From: Actinophytocola sp035995025
GTDB taxonomy: Bacteria > Actinomycetota > Actinomycetes > Mycobacteriales > Pseudonocardiaceae
DNA: 64,000 nucleotides
Assembly: GCA_035995025.1 (NCBI GenBank)
Contig: DASYKY010000119.1
Span: 37,427-101,426 of the forward strand
Direction: 5' to 3'
The notes under the pieces are model-generated. The model saw nothing but the letters and a program-made list of their open reading frames with translations. It made no database searches and was not told the origin of the DNA. The position numbers were made by a program, and so were the translations under genes. Of this stretch, positions 25,342-34,838 are shown in pieces. Position 1 is the first letter of the stretch; every line of letters begins with the position of its first letter.

Positions 25342-26292
25342 TCAGGTGGTGGCGTTCTCGCTCTCACCGGACTTGGCGTCGGCCGCCGCCTCGGCGACGA
25401 TCTCCTTCTCCTCGTCGCGGTTGGCGCGGTACTGCTGGATCGAGTAGGCCAGCGCGGCGGCCCACGCCACGTAGATGACCGCGTAGACGACCCAGCGCAC
25501 GCCGTCGCTCGCGTCGATCCAGTCGCTCTTCAGCAGCGTGCGGACGTTGGTCAGGATGATCAGGCCGCCGACGCCCGAGCCGAGCACCCGCGCCGGGATG
25601 TGCCGCACGAGCCACGCGGCGACCGGCGCGGCGATCACGCCGCCGACCAGCAGCGCGAGCACCCACGAGAAGTTGACGCCCTGCGAGCCGATGCCGAAGA
25701 GGAAGCCGAGGCTCGCCGCGACGGCCACCAGGAACTCACTGGTGTCGATCGAGCCGATGGTCTTGCGCGGCTCCAGCCGGCCGCTCGCGAGGATGGCCGG
25801 CGTGCCGACCGGGCCCCAGCCGCCGCCACCGGTCGCGTCCACGAAGCCGGCGACGAGGCCGAGCGGGCCGAGGAAACGCTTGCGCAGCGGCTTGCCCAGG
25901 TTGTTCCGCGGCAGGCCCATGACCGTGAAGCGGACCAGGATGTACGCGCCGAGCACCAGCAGCAGCAGCGACATGATCGGCTCGGCCGTCTCGGTGGACA
26001 GGCTCGACAAGAACGTGGCGCCCGCGAAGGCGCCGACGGCTCCGGGGATGCCGATCTTGACGACGACCTTCCAGTCGACGTTGCCGAACCGCCAGTGCGA
26101 AATTCCGGACGCCAGGGTCGTGCCGATCTCGGCCAGGTGCACCGTCGCGGACGCGGCCGCGGGGTTGGTGCCGATCGCCAGAAGCAGGGTGGTCGACGTC
26201 ACGCCGTAGGCCATGCCCAGGCTGCCGTCGACGAGCTGGGCTCCCAAGCCCACCAGCGCCAGCAAGACCAGCTGTCGCATCTCACCATCCAT
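25342..26292 (-). CDS. Sulfite exporter TauE/SafE family membrane protein
   Basis: 316 residues with about eight hydrophobic segments in two similar halves. The signatures GAQLVDGSLGMAYGVTST and GFVDATGGGGWGPVGTP mark the two TauE repeats. The C-terminal tail is charged and cytoplasmic. The family exports or imports sulfite, sulfonates or other organic anions. The gene is isolated, with a strong terminator behind it; no sulfur-metabolism neighbour is present, so the substrate is open. Confidence 0.88.
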   Translation of the reverse strand: MDGEMRQLVLLALVGLGAQLVDGSLGMAYGVTSTTLLLAIGTNPAAASATVHLAEIGTTLASGISHWRFGNVDWKVVVKIGIPGAVGAFAGATFLSSLSTETAEPIMSLLLLVLGAYILVRFTVMGLPRNNLGKPLRKRFLGPLGLVAGFVDATGGGGWGPVGTPAILASGRLEPRKTIGSIDTSEFLVAVAASLGFLFGIGSQGVNFSWVLALLVGGVIAAPVAAWLVRHIPARVLGSGVGGLIILTNVRTLLKSDWIDASDGVRWVVYAVIYVAWAAALAYSIQQYRANRDEEKEIVAEAAADAKSGESENATT

Positions 26293-26532
26293 TCCATCGG
26301 TCGGATCTCACTGCATCCTCCGGATCGGACCGGGTGATTGCCAGTGCGGTCCAGATACCGGACATCCCGTGGGAACTTGACCGGAAATCCTTGCGTAACC
26401 GGCGCTTCGACGCTAACAGCTCACCGTGGGTGACCCCGGCGCGCGGGCGACGCGATGCGGGACCGGTTCGTCAGTTTCCGCGGTAATTCCGTCAACCAGA
26501 AGAGTCAAGTGTTCAACATAGCGGAGGGTAGT

Positions 26533-26590
26533 CGGAATTCCGTACAGTGCGTAACGCGATTTCTTGCACCGGGCTTCCCGGAATTCCGGG
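26533..26590. promoter_or_regulatory. CGGAATTCCG palindromes upstream of the membrane protein
   Basis: CGGAATTCCG at 26533-26542 and CCCGGAATTCCGGG at 26577-26590 are perfect palindromes, followed by a GGAATTCC-containing half at about 26597. They lie 40-95 bp before the ATG at 26629, in AT-richer DNA than the surroundings. Candidate operator; protein unknown. The wider 26293-26628 gap shows nothing else. Confidence 0.4.
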
Positions 26591-26628
26591 CCCGGCGGAA
26601 TTCCCGCCCACTGGGGGTGGCACCGCTC

Positions 26629-27156
26629 ATGGTCGTGCTGGTTCGAAGAATTCGGTCGGCGATCTTCCCCGTCGTGCTCGACGACTCGTGGCCCCGGCTG
26701 CTGGTCTACGCGCTGTTCTGGCTCTCGACCGCCGTGCTCGCAGCGGTTCTGCTCATCGCGGACCCGGTGTTCGGGTCGTTCGTGGTCGGCATCCCGCTGC
26801 TGCTCGTGGTGCTGGTGCGGGAGCGTGGCCTGGAGGGAATTCCGCCACTCCTGTTCGGCGCGGCCATCGGCTCGTCGCTGGTATTCAGTATATTTCTCGG
26901 CCAGTACCGCGGGGTATTCGACGACGGCGTGCTCATCGCGGGTCTGGTCGTTTTCCTGGTTTGGGTCGGCACCTATCCGGTCATGCTGCGGCAGATGGAC
27001 CGGCAGTACCTCCAGGAGCGTTTCTCGCGCGTCGGTGGCGCCCCGCCGGCGCGTGCACCCTCCGTGGTCCGGCTCTACGTGGTCCGGGTGTGGATGACGC
27101 TGCTGGCCGCGGGCGTGCTCGCGGCATCGCTCGCCAGGGTGGTCGCGGGCTCCTGA
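26629..27156 (+). CDS. Small membrane protein of unknown function
   Basis: 175 residues. Three to four transmembrane segments are visible: LLVYALFWLSTAVLAAVLLI, a strongly hydrophobic stretch around GSFVVGIPLLLVVLV, then VLIAGLVVFLVWVGTYPV and a C-terminal WMTLLAAGVLAASLARVVAG. The frame is open far upstream, but the ATG at 26629, preceded by GGGGGTGG, is the sensible start. I do not recognise the family. It is convergent with the next gene. Confidence 0.6.
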   Translation: MVVLVRRIRSAIFPVVLDDSWPRLLVYALFWLSTAVLAAVLLIADPVFGSFVVGIPLLLVVLVRERGLEGIPPLLFGAAIGSSLVFSIFLGQYRGVFDDGVLIAGLVVFLVWVGTYPVMLRQMDRQYLQERFSRVGGAPPARAPSVVRLYVVRVWMTLLAAGVLAASLARVVAGS

Positions 27157-27185
27157 CCAAGCCGAACGCCGTCGATCGTGCCGAC

Positions 27186-27533
27186 TTACGCCGGCCTGGC
27201 GGCGAGTGCGGCCGCGTAGCAGCGGTCGCACTCGAGCCGGAGGATCTCGGCGTCGGGCAGCTCGCGGTACTCCGCCCGCAGCCGCCGGGCGAATGCGAAG
27301 AAGCCGGGCCCGGGCGTCCCGGTCTCGGCGGACACGACGAGCGCGCTCCACATCGGCTCGCCCCGCTCGACGGCCCGCCGCGACACGTGCTCGAGCGGAT
27401 GGCCGAGGACGTCGGGCCGCGTCCCGATGCGGAACGCGAGCTTACGGTAAGTAATCGTGGCCCGGCCGGTGGCGACGCCGTAGAGGATGTCGATGATCCG
27501 GTCCACGCGATCCATCTGGAACAACTCGGGCAT
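27186..27533 (-). CDS. Hypothetical protein
   Basis: 115 residues from an ATG at 27533 that has a perfect GGAGG 6 nt upstream, itself part of an earlier in-frame ATG region. A conserved-looking core reads ITYRKLAFRIG, then HVSRRAVERGEPMWSALVV and TGTPGPGFF. This faintly recalls small alkyltransferase-like or restriction-associated modules, but I would not assign a function. Two cysteines occur near the end (LECDRC). Confidence 0.6.
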   Translation of the reverse strand: MPELFQMDRVDRIIDILYGVATGRATITYRKLAFRIGTRPDVLGHPLEHVSRRAVERGEPMWSALVVSAETGTPGPGFFAFARRLRAEYRELPDAEILRLECDRCYAAALAARPA

Positions 27534-27651
27534 CCGCCACCTCCACGGCATGACAAGCAGAGTTTCTTGCAGGGTCGTCACCACCGGGCCGGTTGTTACG
27601 CGCTGTGATATCCAGCCGGGCGGGGTTGAGGTGCGGCTAGGGTCCGCGAAC

Positions 27652-28056
27652 GTGAGCGAGATGGCATTGCGGGCGATCGGGCACGTCGAGTCGCCGCTGA
27701 CCGACCGGGCCGCGGCGCCGCGCCAGGGCGACGAGGGCGCGCCGGACGCGTGGCTGGTGTTCGAGCCGGACGTGGCCGACGGCATCCGCGACCTGGCCCC
27801 CGGTGCCGACGTGCTGCTGCTGACCTGGCTCGACCGCGCGGACCGCGACGTGCTCGTCACGATCCCGCGCGGCGACCCGAACCGCCCGCCGACCGGCGTG
27901 TTCTCGACCCGCTCGCCGGACCGCCCGAACCCGGTCGGCCTGCACCGCGTGACGGTGCTCGAGGTCGACGGGCTGCGCGTGCGGGTGAGCGATCTCGAGG
28001 CGCTGGACGGCACCCCGGTCGTCGACGTCAAGCCGGTGCTGGGCGCGGAGCGTTAG
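27652..28056 (+). CDS. trmO: tRNA (t6A37) N6-methyltransferase TrmO-like
   Basis: 134 residues of the TsaA/TrmO beta-barrel family. Motifs are LRAIGHVESPLTDRAAAPRQG, GVFSTRSPDRPNPVGLH and LDGTPVVDVKPVL. The family uses S-adenosylmethionine to methylate N6-threonylcarbamoyladenosine at tRNA position 37; actinobacterial versions are this short form. The GTG at 27652 is preferred, with ATG at 27661 possible. Ends 6 bp from the convergent calycin-like gene. Confidence 0.85.
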   Translation: MSEMALRAIGHVESPLTDRAAAPRQGDEGAPDAWLVFEPDVADGIRDLAPGADVLLLTWLDRADRDVLVTIPRGDPNRPPTGVFSTRSPDRPNPVGLHRVTVLEVDGLRVRVSDLEALDGTPVVDVKPVLGAER

Positions 28057-28062
28057 CCGGCG

Positions 28063-28530
28063 TCAGCTCTTGCGCGTGAAGTCCATGATCCAGTTCGTCT
28101 CCCAGGTGCGCTCCCCGTCCGGCGAGAACGCCTGCGCCCAGCGGGCGGTCGTGGCCGTGATGTTGTCCCACAGGTAACGCACGCGGATCGGTTGTCCCTC
28201 GTACAACTCGTCGGCGAAGAACGCCCCGGTCCCGTCCGGCCCGAACCGCCCGACGACCGGCGGCAGGCCGAGCAGCCCGTCGCGCGAGCTGGCCCAGTAC
28301 AGCGACCACTCGTCGCGCCCGGGGTCGTAGAGGCGCAGGGTGAGGCCGGCGTATCCCTTGGTGGGGAAGGAGATCTGGTCGAAGTTGGCGGCGCCGTCCC
28401 ACACCCGCACGCAGGTCGACTCGCCGGGGAACTCCGCCCAGTCGTCGCTGCCGGCGAGCCGCGTGGTGAGCCTGCGGCTCGCGACGTGCCAGGTGCCGAC
28501 GAGGAAGTCGAAGGTGTTGTCCACGGCCAC
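28063..28530 (-). CDS. Conserved hypothetical protein, calycin-like
   Basis: 155 residues from a GTG at 28530; a second GTG is at 28524. FDFLVGTWHVASRRL at the start, ANFDQISFPTKGYAGLTLRLYDP in the middle and WAQAFSPDGERTWETNWIMDFTR at the end are the typical layout of a widespread actinobacterial small beta-barrel family of unknown function. It is divergent from the WYL regulator across a 48-bp gap that contains a perfect inverted repeat, so it is the likely regulatory target. Confidence 0.7.
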   Translation of the reverse strand: MAVDNTFDFLVGTWHVASRRLTTRLAGSDDWAEFPGESTCVRVWDGAANFDQISFPTKGYAGLTLRLYDPGRDEWSLYWASSRDGLLGLPPVVGRFGPDGTGAFFADELYEGQPIRVRYLWDNITATTARWAQAFSPDGERTWETNWIMDFTRKS

Positions 28531-28548
28531 GCACGCTAGGACCCTTCG

Positions 28549-28565
28549 CTGACAGTTCGTGTCAG
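28549..28565. promoter_or_regulatory. Probable WYL-regulator operator
   Basis: CTGACA (28549-28554) and TGTCAG (28560-28565) are a perfect inverted repeat with 5-bp spacer, midway between the calycin-like gene and the YafY/WYL regulator. The geometry suits a dimeric HTH protein that controls both genes; the assignment is inference. Confidence 0.55.
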
Positions 28566-28578
28566 TAGAGTTGCCGGC

Positions 28579-29541
28579 GTGCGGGCCGCCCGGATCGTGT
28601 CGTTGCTGTTGCTGCTGCAGGCGCGCGGCCGGCTGACCGCCGCCGAGCTCGCGGCCGAGCTCGGCGTGTCGGTGCGCACGGTCTACCGCGACGCCGAGGC
28701 GCTGCACGCGGCGGGCGTGCCGCTGTACGGCGCCGCCGGGCACGCGGGTGGATACCGGCTGGTCGACGGCTACCGCACGCGGCTCACCGGGCTCACCGGC
28801 GCCGAGGCGCAGTCGCTGTACCTCACCTCGCTGCCCGGCGCGGCGCGGGACCTGGGGCTGGGCACCGAGGTGGCGGCCGCGTGGCTGAAGCTGACCGCGT
28901 CGCTGCCGCCGGCACTGCGCGACCGGGCGGCGGTGCTGCGCGAGCGCTTCCACCTCGACCCGGCGGGCTGGTACACCGAGGCGGACGAGGTGCCGTTCCT
29001 CGGGCCGGCGGCGGACGCGGTGTGGCGGGAGCGGCGGATCCGGGTGCGCTACCGGCGGTGGGCGGCGCCGCAGGAGGTCACGCGCGTGCTCGACCCCTAC
29101 GGGCTGGTCCTCAAGGCGGGCCACTGGTACCTGGTGGCCGGGCCGCGGCCGCGCACCTACCGGGTGGCCCAGCTCCAGGCGCTGACCGTGCTCGACGACC
29201 CGGTCACCCGCCCGCCGGACTTCGACCTCGCCGCCCACTGGCAGTCCTCAGTGGACGACTTCGACCGGCGCCGGCACGTCGGCAAGGCCACGATCCGCCT
29301 CGCCCCGGCGATCCTGGCGCGGCTGCCCGACCTCGTCGAGGCCCCGGTCGCCCGCGCCGTCCACGACACCGGGACGGCCGCGGCGGACGGCTGGACCGTC
29401 GCGACCGTCCCGGTCGAGGACACCGAGCAGGCGTGCCGGGACCTGCTCCGCCTGGGCGCCGACGTCGAGGTCGTGGACCCGGCACCGCTGCGCCGCGCCA
29501 TGTCCGCGGCGGCAACCGCGCTGACCCGGCTGTACGGCTAA
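28579..29541 (+). CDS. YafY-family WYL-domain transcriptional regulator
   Basis: 320 residues. The N-terminal HTH_11 domain (about 1-55) has LTAAELAAELGVSVRTVYRD. The WYL ligand domain (about 135-215) has IRVRYRRW, LDPYGLVLKAGHWYLVAG and TYRVAQLQAL. The WCX extension closes the C-terminus. Such regulators bind small effectors or nucleic acids and usually control the divergent gene. GTG start at 28579. The 3' end overlaps the jetC stop by 4 bp on the opposite strand. Confidence 0.85.
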   Translation: MRAARIVSLLLLLQARGRLTAAELAAELGVSVRTVYRDAEALHAAGVPLYGAAGHAGGYRLVDGYRTRLTGLTGAEAQSLYLTSLPGAARDLGLGTEVAAAWLKLTASLPPALRDRAAVLRERFHLDPAGWYTEADEVPFLGPAADAVWRERRIRVRYRRWAAPQEVTRVLDPYGLVLKAGHWYLVAGPRPRTYRVAQLQALTVLDDPVTRPPDFDLAAHWQSSVDDFDRRRHVGKATIRLAPAILARLPDLVEAPVARAVHDTGTAAADGWTVATVPVEDTEQACRDLLRLGADVEVVDPAPLRRAMSAAATALTRLYG

Positions 29542-32500
29542 CGGTCCTCGGTCAGGGCGTTGCCCGTCCAGATGGCGTGCGTGCACGCGATGCCCCGGCC
29601 ACCCTTCGGGCGCAGGACATCGTAGATGTGCATGCGCGGGATCTTCTCCGACAGCCCCCACCCGCTCGGCCACGTGATGATCCAGTCCATGTCCAGGTCC
29701 ACCAGCAGCCCCAGCATCCGCGCGATGGTCGGCTCGTCCAGGCGCTCGAACGCCTCGTCCAGCAGCACCAGGCGCACCGGCGGCCGCTCGGCGCCGGTCG
29801 ACACCGCGTCGTAGAACGCCGACGCCGCCGCGAACAGGGTCACGTACGAGATCAGCCGGGTCTCGCCCGACGACAGCTGGCGCATGCGGCGGGTGCGCGG
29901 CGCCCCGTCCGGGCCGTCGTCGCGCACCCGCACCGTGAACCGGTACCACGAGCGGTAGTCCAGCGCCCGCGCCAGCACCTCCGCGTAGTCCCCGGAATGG
30001 CCGTCGCGCTCGGTGGTGATGCGGTCGGTCAGCGCCGTGCGCAGCCGCTCGTCCTCGCCGCCGCCGCGCTTCGCGAACGGGGTGCGGATCAGCGCCAGCG
30101 CCCCGCGCATCTCGTCGTCGAGGTCCGGCGCCGGCTGCCACTCCAGCCGGACGTGCACGCCCTGGCTCGACCGCGCCACGTCCAGCGTCTCGTTCATCCG
30201 CCGGCACAGGTCGTCGGCGACCGCGATCTGCGCGGACAGCTTGTCGGCCAGGTCGCGCAGCATGAACGCGTCGAAGATCGACTGGTACTCCTCGCTCAGC
30301 AGATCCCGTTGCGTGGCAAGGCGCTGCGCCACCTCGCGGGCCGCGACCGCCACCGGCTGCGGGCCGTGCGCGCCGGTGACCGTGACCGTCAGGATCTCCG
30401 CCGACCGCTGCGCCACGATGTCGTGGCTGCCGGCGAGCGCGGCCTGCAGCGCCTGCAGGTTGCCAAGCACCGCGTCCTCGCCGACCGCGTCCTGCGACAC
30501 CGACGCCAGCACCCGGTACGCCTCGTCCTGGTCGTCCGGCCGCGGTTGTTCGACGGCCGCGGGCCACACGCCGTCCGCGGCCAGCGCATCGGCGAACCGC
30601 TGCCGCGCGAACGTCTCCTTCTCGGTCAGCTCGTCGAGCCGGGCCTCGCGGCTGTCGATCTGCGTCTGCGACTTGCCCGCCCTCACGCGCGCGTCGGTGG
30701 CCTGCTGCCGCGCGCCGGGCAGCCGCTGCCGCACGCCGCCGCGCTCCTCTTCCGCCGACGCCAGGTCGCGCTCCAGCTGCTCGGCCGCGCCGCCGATCGA
30801 GCGCACCCGCTCGGCGTAGCCGGCCGCCTCGTTCGCGAAGTCCAGGCACGCCCGCTCTGCGCCGGCCGACACCTCGGCCAGTTCCCCGGCCGCCCGGCCG
30901 TGGTTGGCGACCGCCTTCGCGAGCGTGTCGACCGCGCCCGCGCAGCGCCGGGTCAGCGCCGTGACCAGCGCGTCGGCCGCCGACCGCGCGTCGGCCGCCG
31001 CGGCCCGCGCCCGCGCGAGCGCGTCGGCGGACGCGTCCAGCCCGGCCGCCCGCGCGTCCGCGACCAGCGCGTCCTGCCGTGAGCGGTGCCGGTCGGCGGA
31101 CGCGGTGTGCGCCTCGCGGGCCTCGATCGCGCGGCGCGCCGCGTCGTCGGCGGCCGCCATGGCGCCGCGCAGCGTCACGTGCGCGGCGAGCAGCGCGCGG
31201 TCGTCGGGGTGGTCGTCGATGTGCCGCTCCCACGCGGCCGCCTGCTCGCGCGCGGTGGCCAGCGCCGCGTCCGCCTCGTCGCGCTTGCCGGTGAGCCGGT
31301 CGACGGTCGCCACCAGCTCGTCGATCCGCCGCTCCCGCGCGGACTCCCGGGCACCCGCGCCGACGAACTCCGCGGCGGGTTTGGTCATCGCACCGGCCAG
31401 CACCCCGGCCCGCCAGCGGCCGTCGGTCGTGACGCCGAGCCCCGGGCCGTCCCCCAGCGCCACCCGGTCGAGCAGCTCCGCCACCACCTCCGGCGGCACG
31501 GGGGAGTCCGGCGGCACCGCGGGCACCAGCACCGACGCGAGCGTCCGCCCGCCGGCCACCGGGCCGCCGGTGACCGCCGCGAGGTCGGGGTCGGCCGCGC
31601 CGGCGAGCGTGCCGTCCGCGGTGACCCACGCGGTCAGCAGGCCGGACGACTCCAGCGCCGCCTCGCAGCCCGCCCGCGCCGCGTCGTCCACATCGGACGC
31701 GAAGTCGACGAGCCGGTAGAACGCCGCCCCGCGCGCGGGATCCCGCCGCGCCGTGGCGAACGCCGGCCGGTCCGGGTGGGTGTCCACACCGGACCGCAGC
31801 GCGGTCAGCTCCTCGGTGGCGGCGGCGATGCTGCGGTCCAGCTCGTCCACGAGGTGCTTGGTGCGGCCGACCTCCGCGTGCAGGGCGGGCAACCGCCCGC
31901 GCAGCCACGTGTGCGCACGCTCGGTCGCCTGCCGCGCCGCGTCCTGGTCGGCGACGAGCGCGGCGGGCGGGGGCGGCGCGAGGTCGGCCACCGGCTCGAC
32001 GCCGGCCGCCCACTTCGCGACCCGGTCGTGCCAGGTGTGCGCCACGTCGTCGAGCTGCTGAGCCGACTCGTTGCGCCTGCCCGCCGCCTCGGTCGCGGCC
32101 AGCTGCGCGCCGCGGGCCTCCTGCTGGCGGCGGCGCAGGTCCTGCTCCTCGGTGGCGAGCTCGCGCGCCCGCTCGGCCAGCGACAGCGTCACCGCGCACC
32201 GCTGCGCGAGCGCGCTCGCGCCCCGCGACGCCTGCTCGGCCGCCGCGTGCAGCGCCTCGCGCAACGCGTCCGGGTCCACCGGCGGCGGCACCCGGCGGGT
32301 CAGCTCGACCGGCGCCGCCTCCGGGTCGAGCGTGGTGCGGCCCGTCTCGTGCACCTCGCCCGCCTCGAGCGCGGGCACCGCCGGCACGGCCGGCGACAGC
32401 GCCGGGCCGAGGCCGGCCTCGCGCATCCGCTCGCGGATGGTCACGGCCAGCTCGCTCGCCTGCGCGGTGTCGTCGGCGAAGCGGCCGAGCTCGCCCAGCA

Positions 32501-33590
32501 CGGAGTCGACGAGCTGTTCGGTGTGGTCGCGCTGGGTGCGCAGCTGGCGCAGCGCGCTGACCGCGGCCTGCCGCGCGGCGGTCACGACCCGCTTGCGGTC
32601 GGCCAGGTCGCGCACGCTGTCGTAGAGCGGGCTGGACTTGAGGTCGTCGATGCGGCCCTCGAGCGTGATCTCCCGCTCGTCCAGCGTCGCGACCTCGGCC
32701 TCCGCCTTCTCCGCGGCGGCCTCCTCGTCGCGCAGCCGGGTGGTGAGCTTGGTGATCTCCGCGCGGGCCGACGCCAGCTCCTTGGTCGCGTCGTGCGCGC
32801 GGCGGCCCGCCGTGTGCAGCGCGCCGTAGGCGTAGCCCGCGTAGCCGGCGAGGAACCGGCCGAGCGCGGTGTCCGCCGTGGCGAGCCCGCGAATGTTGTC
32901 CCGGATGGACTCCAGGTCCTCGAAGGACTGCGCGAGCTGCTCGACGACCGCCGGGTCCAGCGGCGGCAGCGAGTCGGACAGGATGTGCTCGAGCTGGCCC
33001 TCCAGCACCTTCAGCCCGACGTCCGGGTTGCGCAGTGTCCTTTGTAGATGGAGCAGGTCGGCGTAGCGGGCGGCCGGGATGCCGTACACCAGCTCGGCGA
33101 TCGTGGCGCGGAACGGCTCCTCGTCGTGCAGGCAGTCCGCGCCGAGCAGGTCGCGCAGCTGGGTGGCGCCGACCGGGGTGCCGTCGGCCACGAGCTCGAA
33201 GTCGTGCCCGACCCGCTGCTCGGTGACGAACCGCCAGGAGTCGTTGATCTGCTGGGAGGTCGCGGACGCCTTCACGCCGACGCCGGACGTCAGGTACTCG
33301 GCGCGCCCGTCGACCTCGCGGCGCAGCTCGATCCACGCGTAGCCGATCCGGTTGGGGCCGCCGGTGTAGTCGTCGAGCATGAGCCTGCGCATGCTGACCG
33401 TGTCGTAGCCCTTGGAGCCGATCTGGTGCAGGTCGCCGTCGAGGCACAGCGGCAGCAGCAGCTCCAGCGTGCGGGACTTGCCGGACCCGTTGGTGCCCTG
33501 GAAGATCGCGCGCCCGCCGGACAGGTCGAACTCCTCGACGGAGTACTGCCAGACGTTGACGACGCCGCCCCGGTGCAGCCGCCACCTCAT
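29538..33590 (-). CDS. jetC: Wadjet type II JetC (SMC/MukB-like ATPase, TIGR02680)
   Basis: 1350 residues. Walker A is IFQGTNGSGKSRTLELLLP (about residues 29-47). Long alanine/glutamate/arginine-rich coiled coils follow. The C-terminal head has the signature QLSSGETRLISYV and Walker B VRLVLLDEAFERLDEPT. This is the TIGR02680 protein, the loop-extruding ATPase of Wadjet systems, which recognise and lead to cleavage of small circular plasmids. It starts in an ATGA overlap with jetB. The nuclease jetD, normally next, is absent: the gene runs into the convergent WYL regulator. Confidence 0.85.
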   Translation of the reverse strand: MRWRLHRGGVVNVWQYSVEEFDLSGGRAIFQGTNGSGKSRTLELLLPLCLDGDLHQIGSKGYDTVSMRRLMLDDYTGGPNRIGYAWIELRREVDGRAEYLTSGVGVKASATSQQINDSWRFVTEQRVGHDFELVADGTPVGATQLRDLLGADCLHDEEPFRATIAELVYGIPAARYADLLHLQRTLRNPDVGLKVLEGQLEHILSDSLPPLDPAVVEQLAQSFEDLESIRDNIRGLATADTALGRFLAGYAGYAYGALHTAGRRAHDATKELASARAEITKLTTRLRDEEAAAEKAEAEVATLDEREITLEGRIDDLKSSPLYDSVRDLADRKRVVTAARQAAVSALRQLRTQRDHTEQLVDSVLGELGRFADDTAQASELAVTIRERMREAGLGPALSPAVPAVPALEAGEVHETGRTTLDPEAAPVELTRRVPPPVDPDALREALHAAAEQASRGASALAQRCAVTLSLAERARELATEEQDLRRRQQEARGAQLAATEAAGRRNESAQQLDDVAHTWHDRVAKWAAGVEPVADLAPPPPAALVADQDAARQATERAHTWLRGRLPALHAEVGRTKHLVDELDRSIAAATEELTALRSGVDTHPDRPAFATARRDPARGAAFYRLVDFASDVDDAARAGCEAALESSGLLTAWVTADGTLAGAADPDLAAVTGGPVAGGRTLASVLVPAVPPDSPVPPEVVAELLDRVALGDGPGLGVTTDGRWRAGVLAGAMTKPAAEFVGAGARESARERRIDELVATVDRLTGKRDEADAALATAREQAAAWERHIDDHPDDRALLAAHVTLRGAMAAADDAARRAIEAREAHTASADRHRSRQDALVADARAAGLDASADALARARAAAADARSAADALVTALTRRCAGAVDTLAKAVANHGRAAGELAEVSAGAERACLDFANEAAGYAERVRSIGGAAEQLERDLASAEEERGGVRQRLPGARQQATDARVRAGKSQTQIDSREARLDELTEKETFARQRFADALAADGVWPAAVEQPRPDDQDEAYRVLASVSQDAVGEDAVLGNLQALQAALAGSHDIVAQRSAEILTVTVTGAHGPQPVAVAAREVAQRLATQRDLLSEEYQSIFDAFMLRDLADKLSAQIAVADDLCRRMNETLDVARSSQGVHVRLEWQPAPDLDDEMRGALALIRTPFAKRGGGEDERLRTALTDRITTERDGHSGDYAEVLARALDYRSWYRFTVRVRDDGPDGAPRTRRMRQLSSGETRLISYVTLFAAASAFYDAVSTGAERPPVRLVLLDEAFERLDEPTIARMLGLLVDLDMDWIITWPSGWGLSEKIPRMHIYDVLRPKGGRGIACTHAIWTGNALTEDR

Positions 33591-34807
33591 CGTTCGTCCT
33601 CCCCCTCGGCGTCCATCTCAGCGTCCATCTCACCGAACAGCGACCACCCGGGGTCCGGCTCCGGCTCGGGTTCCTCGCCGCCCGGCTGCCGCGGCGTGGC
33701 GTCCGGCGACGGCTGCCAGCGATGCGCGGCCGGGCTGAGCAGCCAGCCGTCCCCGTTCTCGCCGTTGTCGTCGACGGCGCGGCGGGCCAGGTTCAGCGAC
33801 ACCAGCAGCCGCAGCACGTCGTCCGCCAGCCGCGGCACGCTCGCCACGACCTGCTTCGACCACGCCGCCGGGTACGCGGCGACCAGCTCCCGGCAGACCT
33901 CCGTGACCCGCTCGGTGGTGGTCGGCGACCAGCCCTCCGCGCCGGACAGCAGCTCGGGCAGCGCCAGCAGCGCGATCCGCGCGACCGTCGACTGGCCGGG
34001 GAACGCGATGTCGGTGAGGTAGTCCTCCGGGTCGGTGACCGCGATGCCCTCCAGCCGCGACTCGGTGGCCAGGCCGAAGCAGCGCTCCAGCAGCCGCGCC
34101 TCGGCCCGCGCGCGGCGGCGCAGCCAGGCCTGTTCCTCGGCGGTGAGGTCGGCATAGTGCGTGACCGGGTTCTCGACGAGCCTGCGCCGCAGCGTGTGCT
34201 CGATGCCGCGCGGACCGGGCCGGGCGGCGAGCGCGACCAGCTCGGTGGCCGAGCCCGCGGTGCCGATGGGCCCGGTGACGAGCTGGCCCAGCAGCGACGC
34301 GTCGATCGTCAGCAGGGCCTCGTCCTCCACGACCGTGCCCTCGGTCTCGGTGAGCACGCCGAGCGCGACGAGGTGGCGCAGCGCGCCCGCGATGGCCCGC
34401 AGGTCGGCGAGGTCGTCGGTGACCTCGATGCCGGCCTGGGTGGCACCCGCGCGGATGTCGGTGACCAGGCGGGACAGCAGCGTCTGGCGGCCCGCGGTGG
34501 TGAGCGCGGCCACGGCGAGGGCGAGGTAGGCGTAGGCGCGCGGGCCGAGCGCCGGCTCGCCGCGGGTGGCGTCCGGGCCGGGCCCGGCCTTGTAGAGCCG
34601 GGCGAAGCGGCGCTCCACGACGAGCCGGTAGCCGAGCACGCCGGCGAACAGCTCGGTCAGCGTGGCACGGTGCCGGTAGACCAGCGGCAGTAGCTCCGCC
34701 TCCTGGCCGCCGGCGCGTAGCAGCGGACGGCGCAGCAGCACCCGGGCGCAGCGCACGACGTCGGCCTGATCGATCTCCCCGAGTCGATCCAGAACGGCTG
34801 TGCTCAT
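33587..34807 (-). CDS. jetB: Wadjet type II JetB (TIGR02678)
   Basis: A 406-residue TIGR02678-type protein. ADVVRCARVLLRRPLLR, LVYRHRATLTELFAGVLGYRLVVERRFARLYK and AYAYLALAVAALTTAGRQTLLS are characteristic. It is a MukE-like winged-helix accessory subunit that bridges JetA and JetC. A glutamate/aspartate-rich tail is present. ATG at 34807, 31 bp after jetA, coupled to jetC. Confidence 0.85.
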   Translation of the reverse strand: MSTAVLDRLGEIDQADVVRCARVLLRRPLLRAGGQEAELLPLVYRHRATLTELFAGVLGYRLVVERRFARLYKAGPGPDATRGEPALGPRAYAYLALAVAALTTAGRQTLLSRLVTDIRAGATQAGIEVTDDLADLRAIAGALRHLVALGVLTETEGTVVEDEALLTIDASLLGQLVTGPIGTAGSATELVALAARPGPRGIEHTLRRRLVENPVTHYADLTAEEQAWLRRRARAEARLLERCFGLATESRLEGIAVTDPEDYLTDIAFPGQSTVARIALLALPELLSGAEGWSPTTTERVTEVCRELVAAYPAAWSKQVVASVPRLADDVLRLLVSLNLARRAVDDNGENGDGWLLSPAAHRWQPSPDATPRQPGGEEPEPEPDPGWSLFGEMDAEMDAEGEDER

Positions 34808-34838
34808 GGGTCGCTTCGCTCGCTCTCGCTCCCGGCAC

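Noticed and set aside
28579..29541. JetD or other Wadjet gene in the WYL position
   Set aside because: The sequence is a clear HTH plus WYL regulator on the opposite strand, with no toprim motif.
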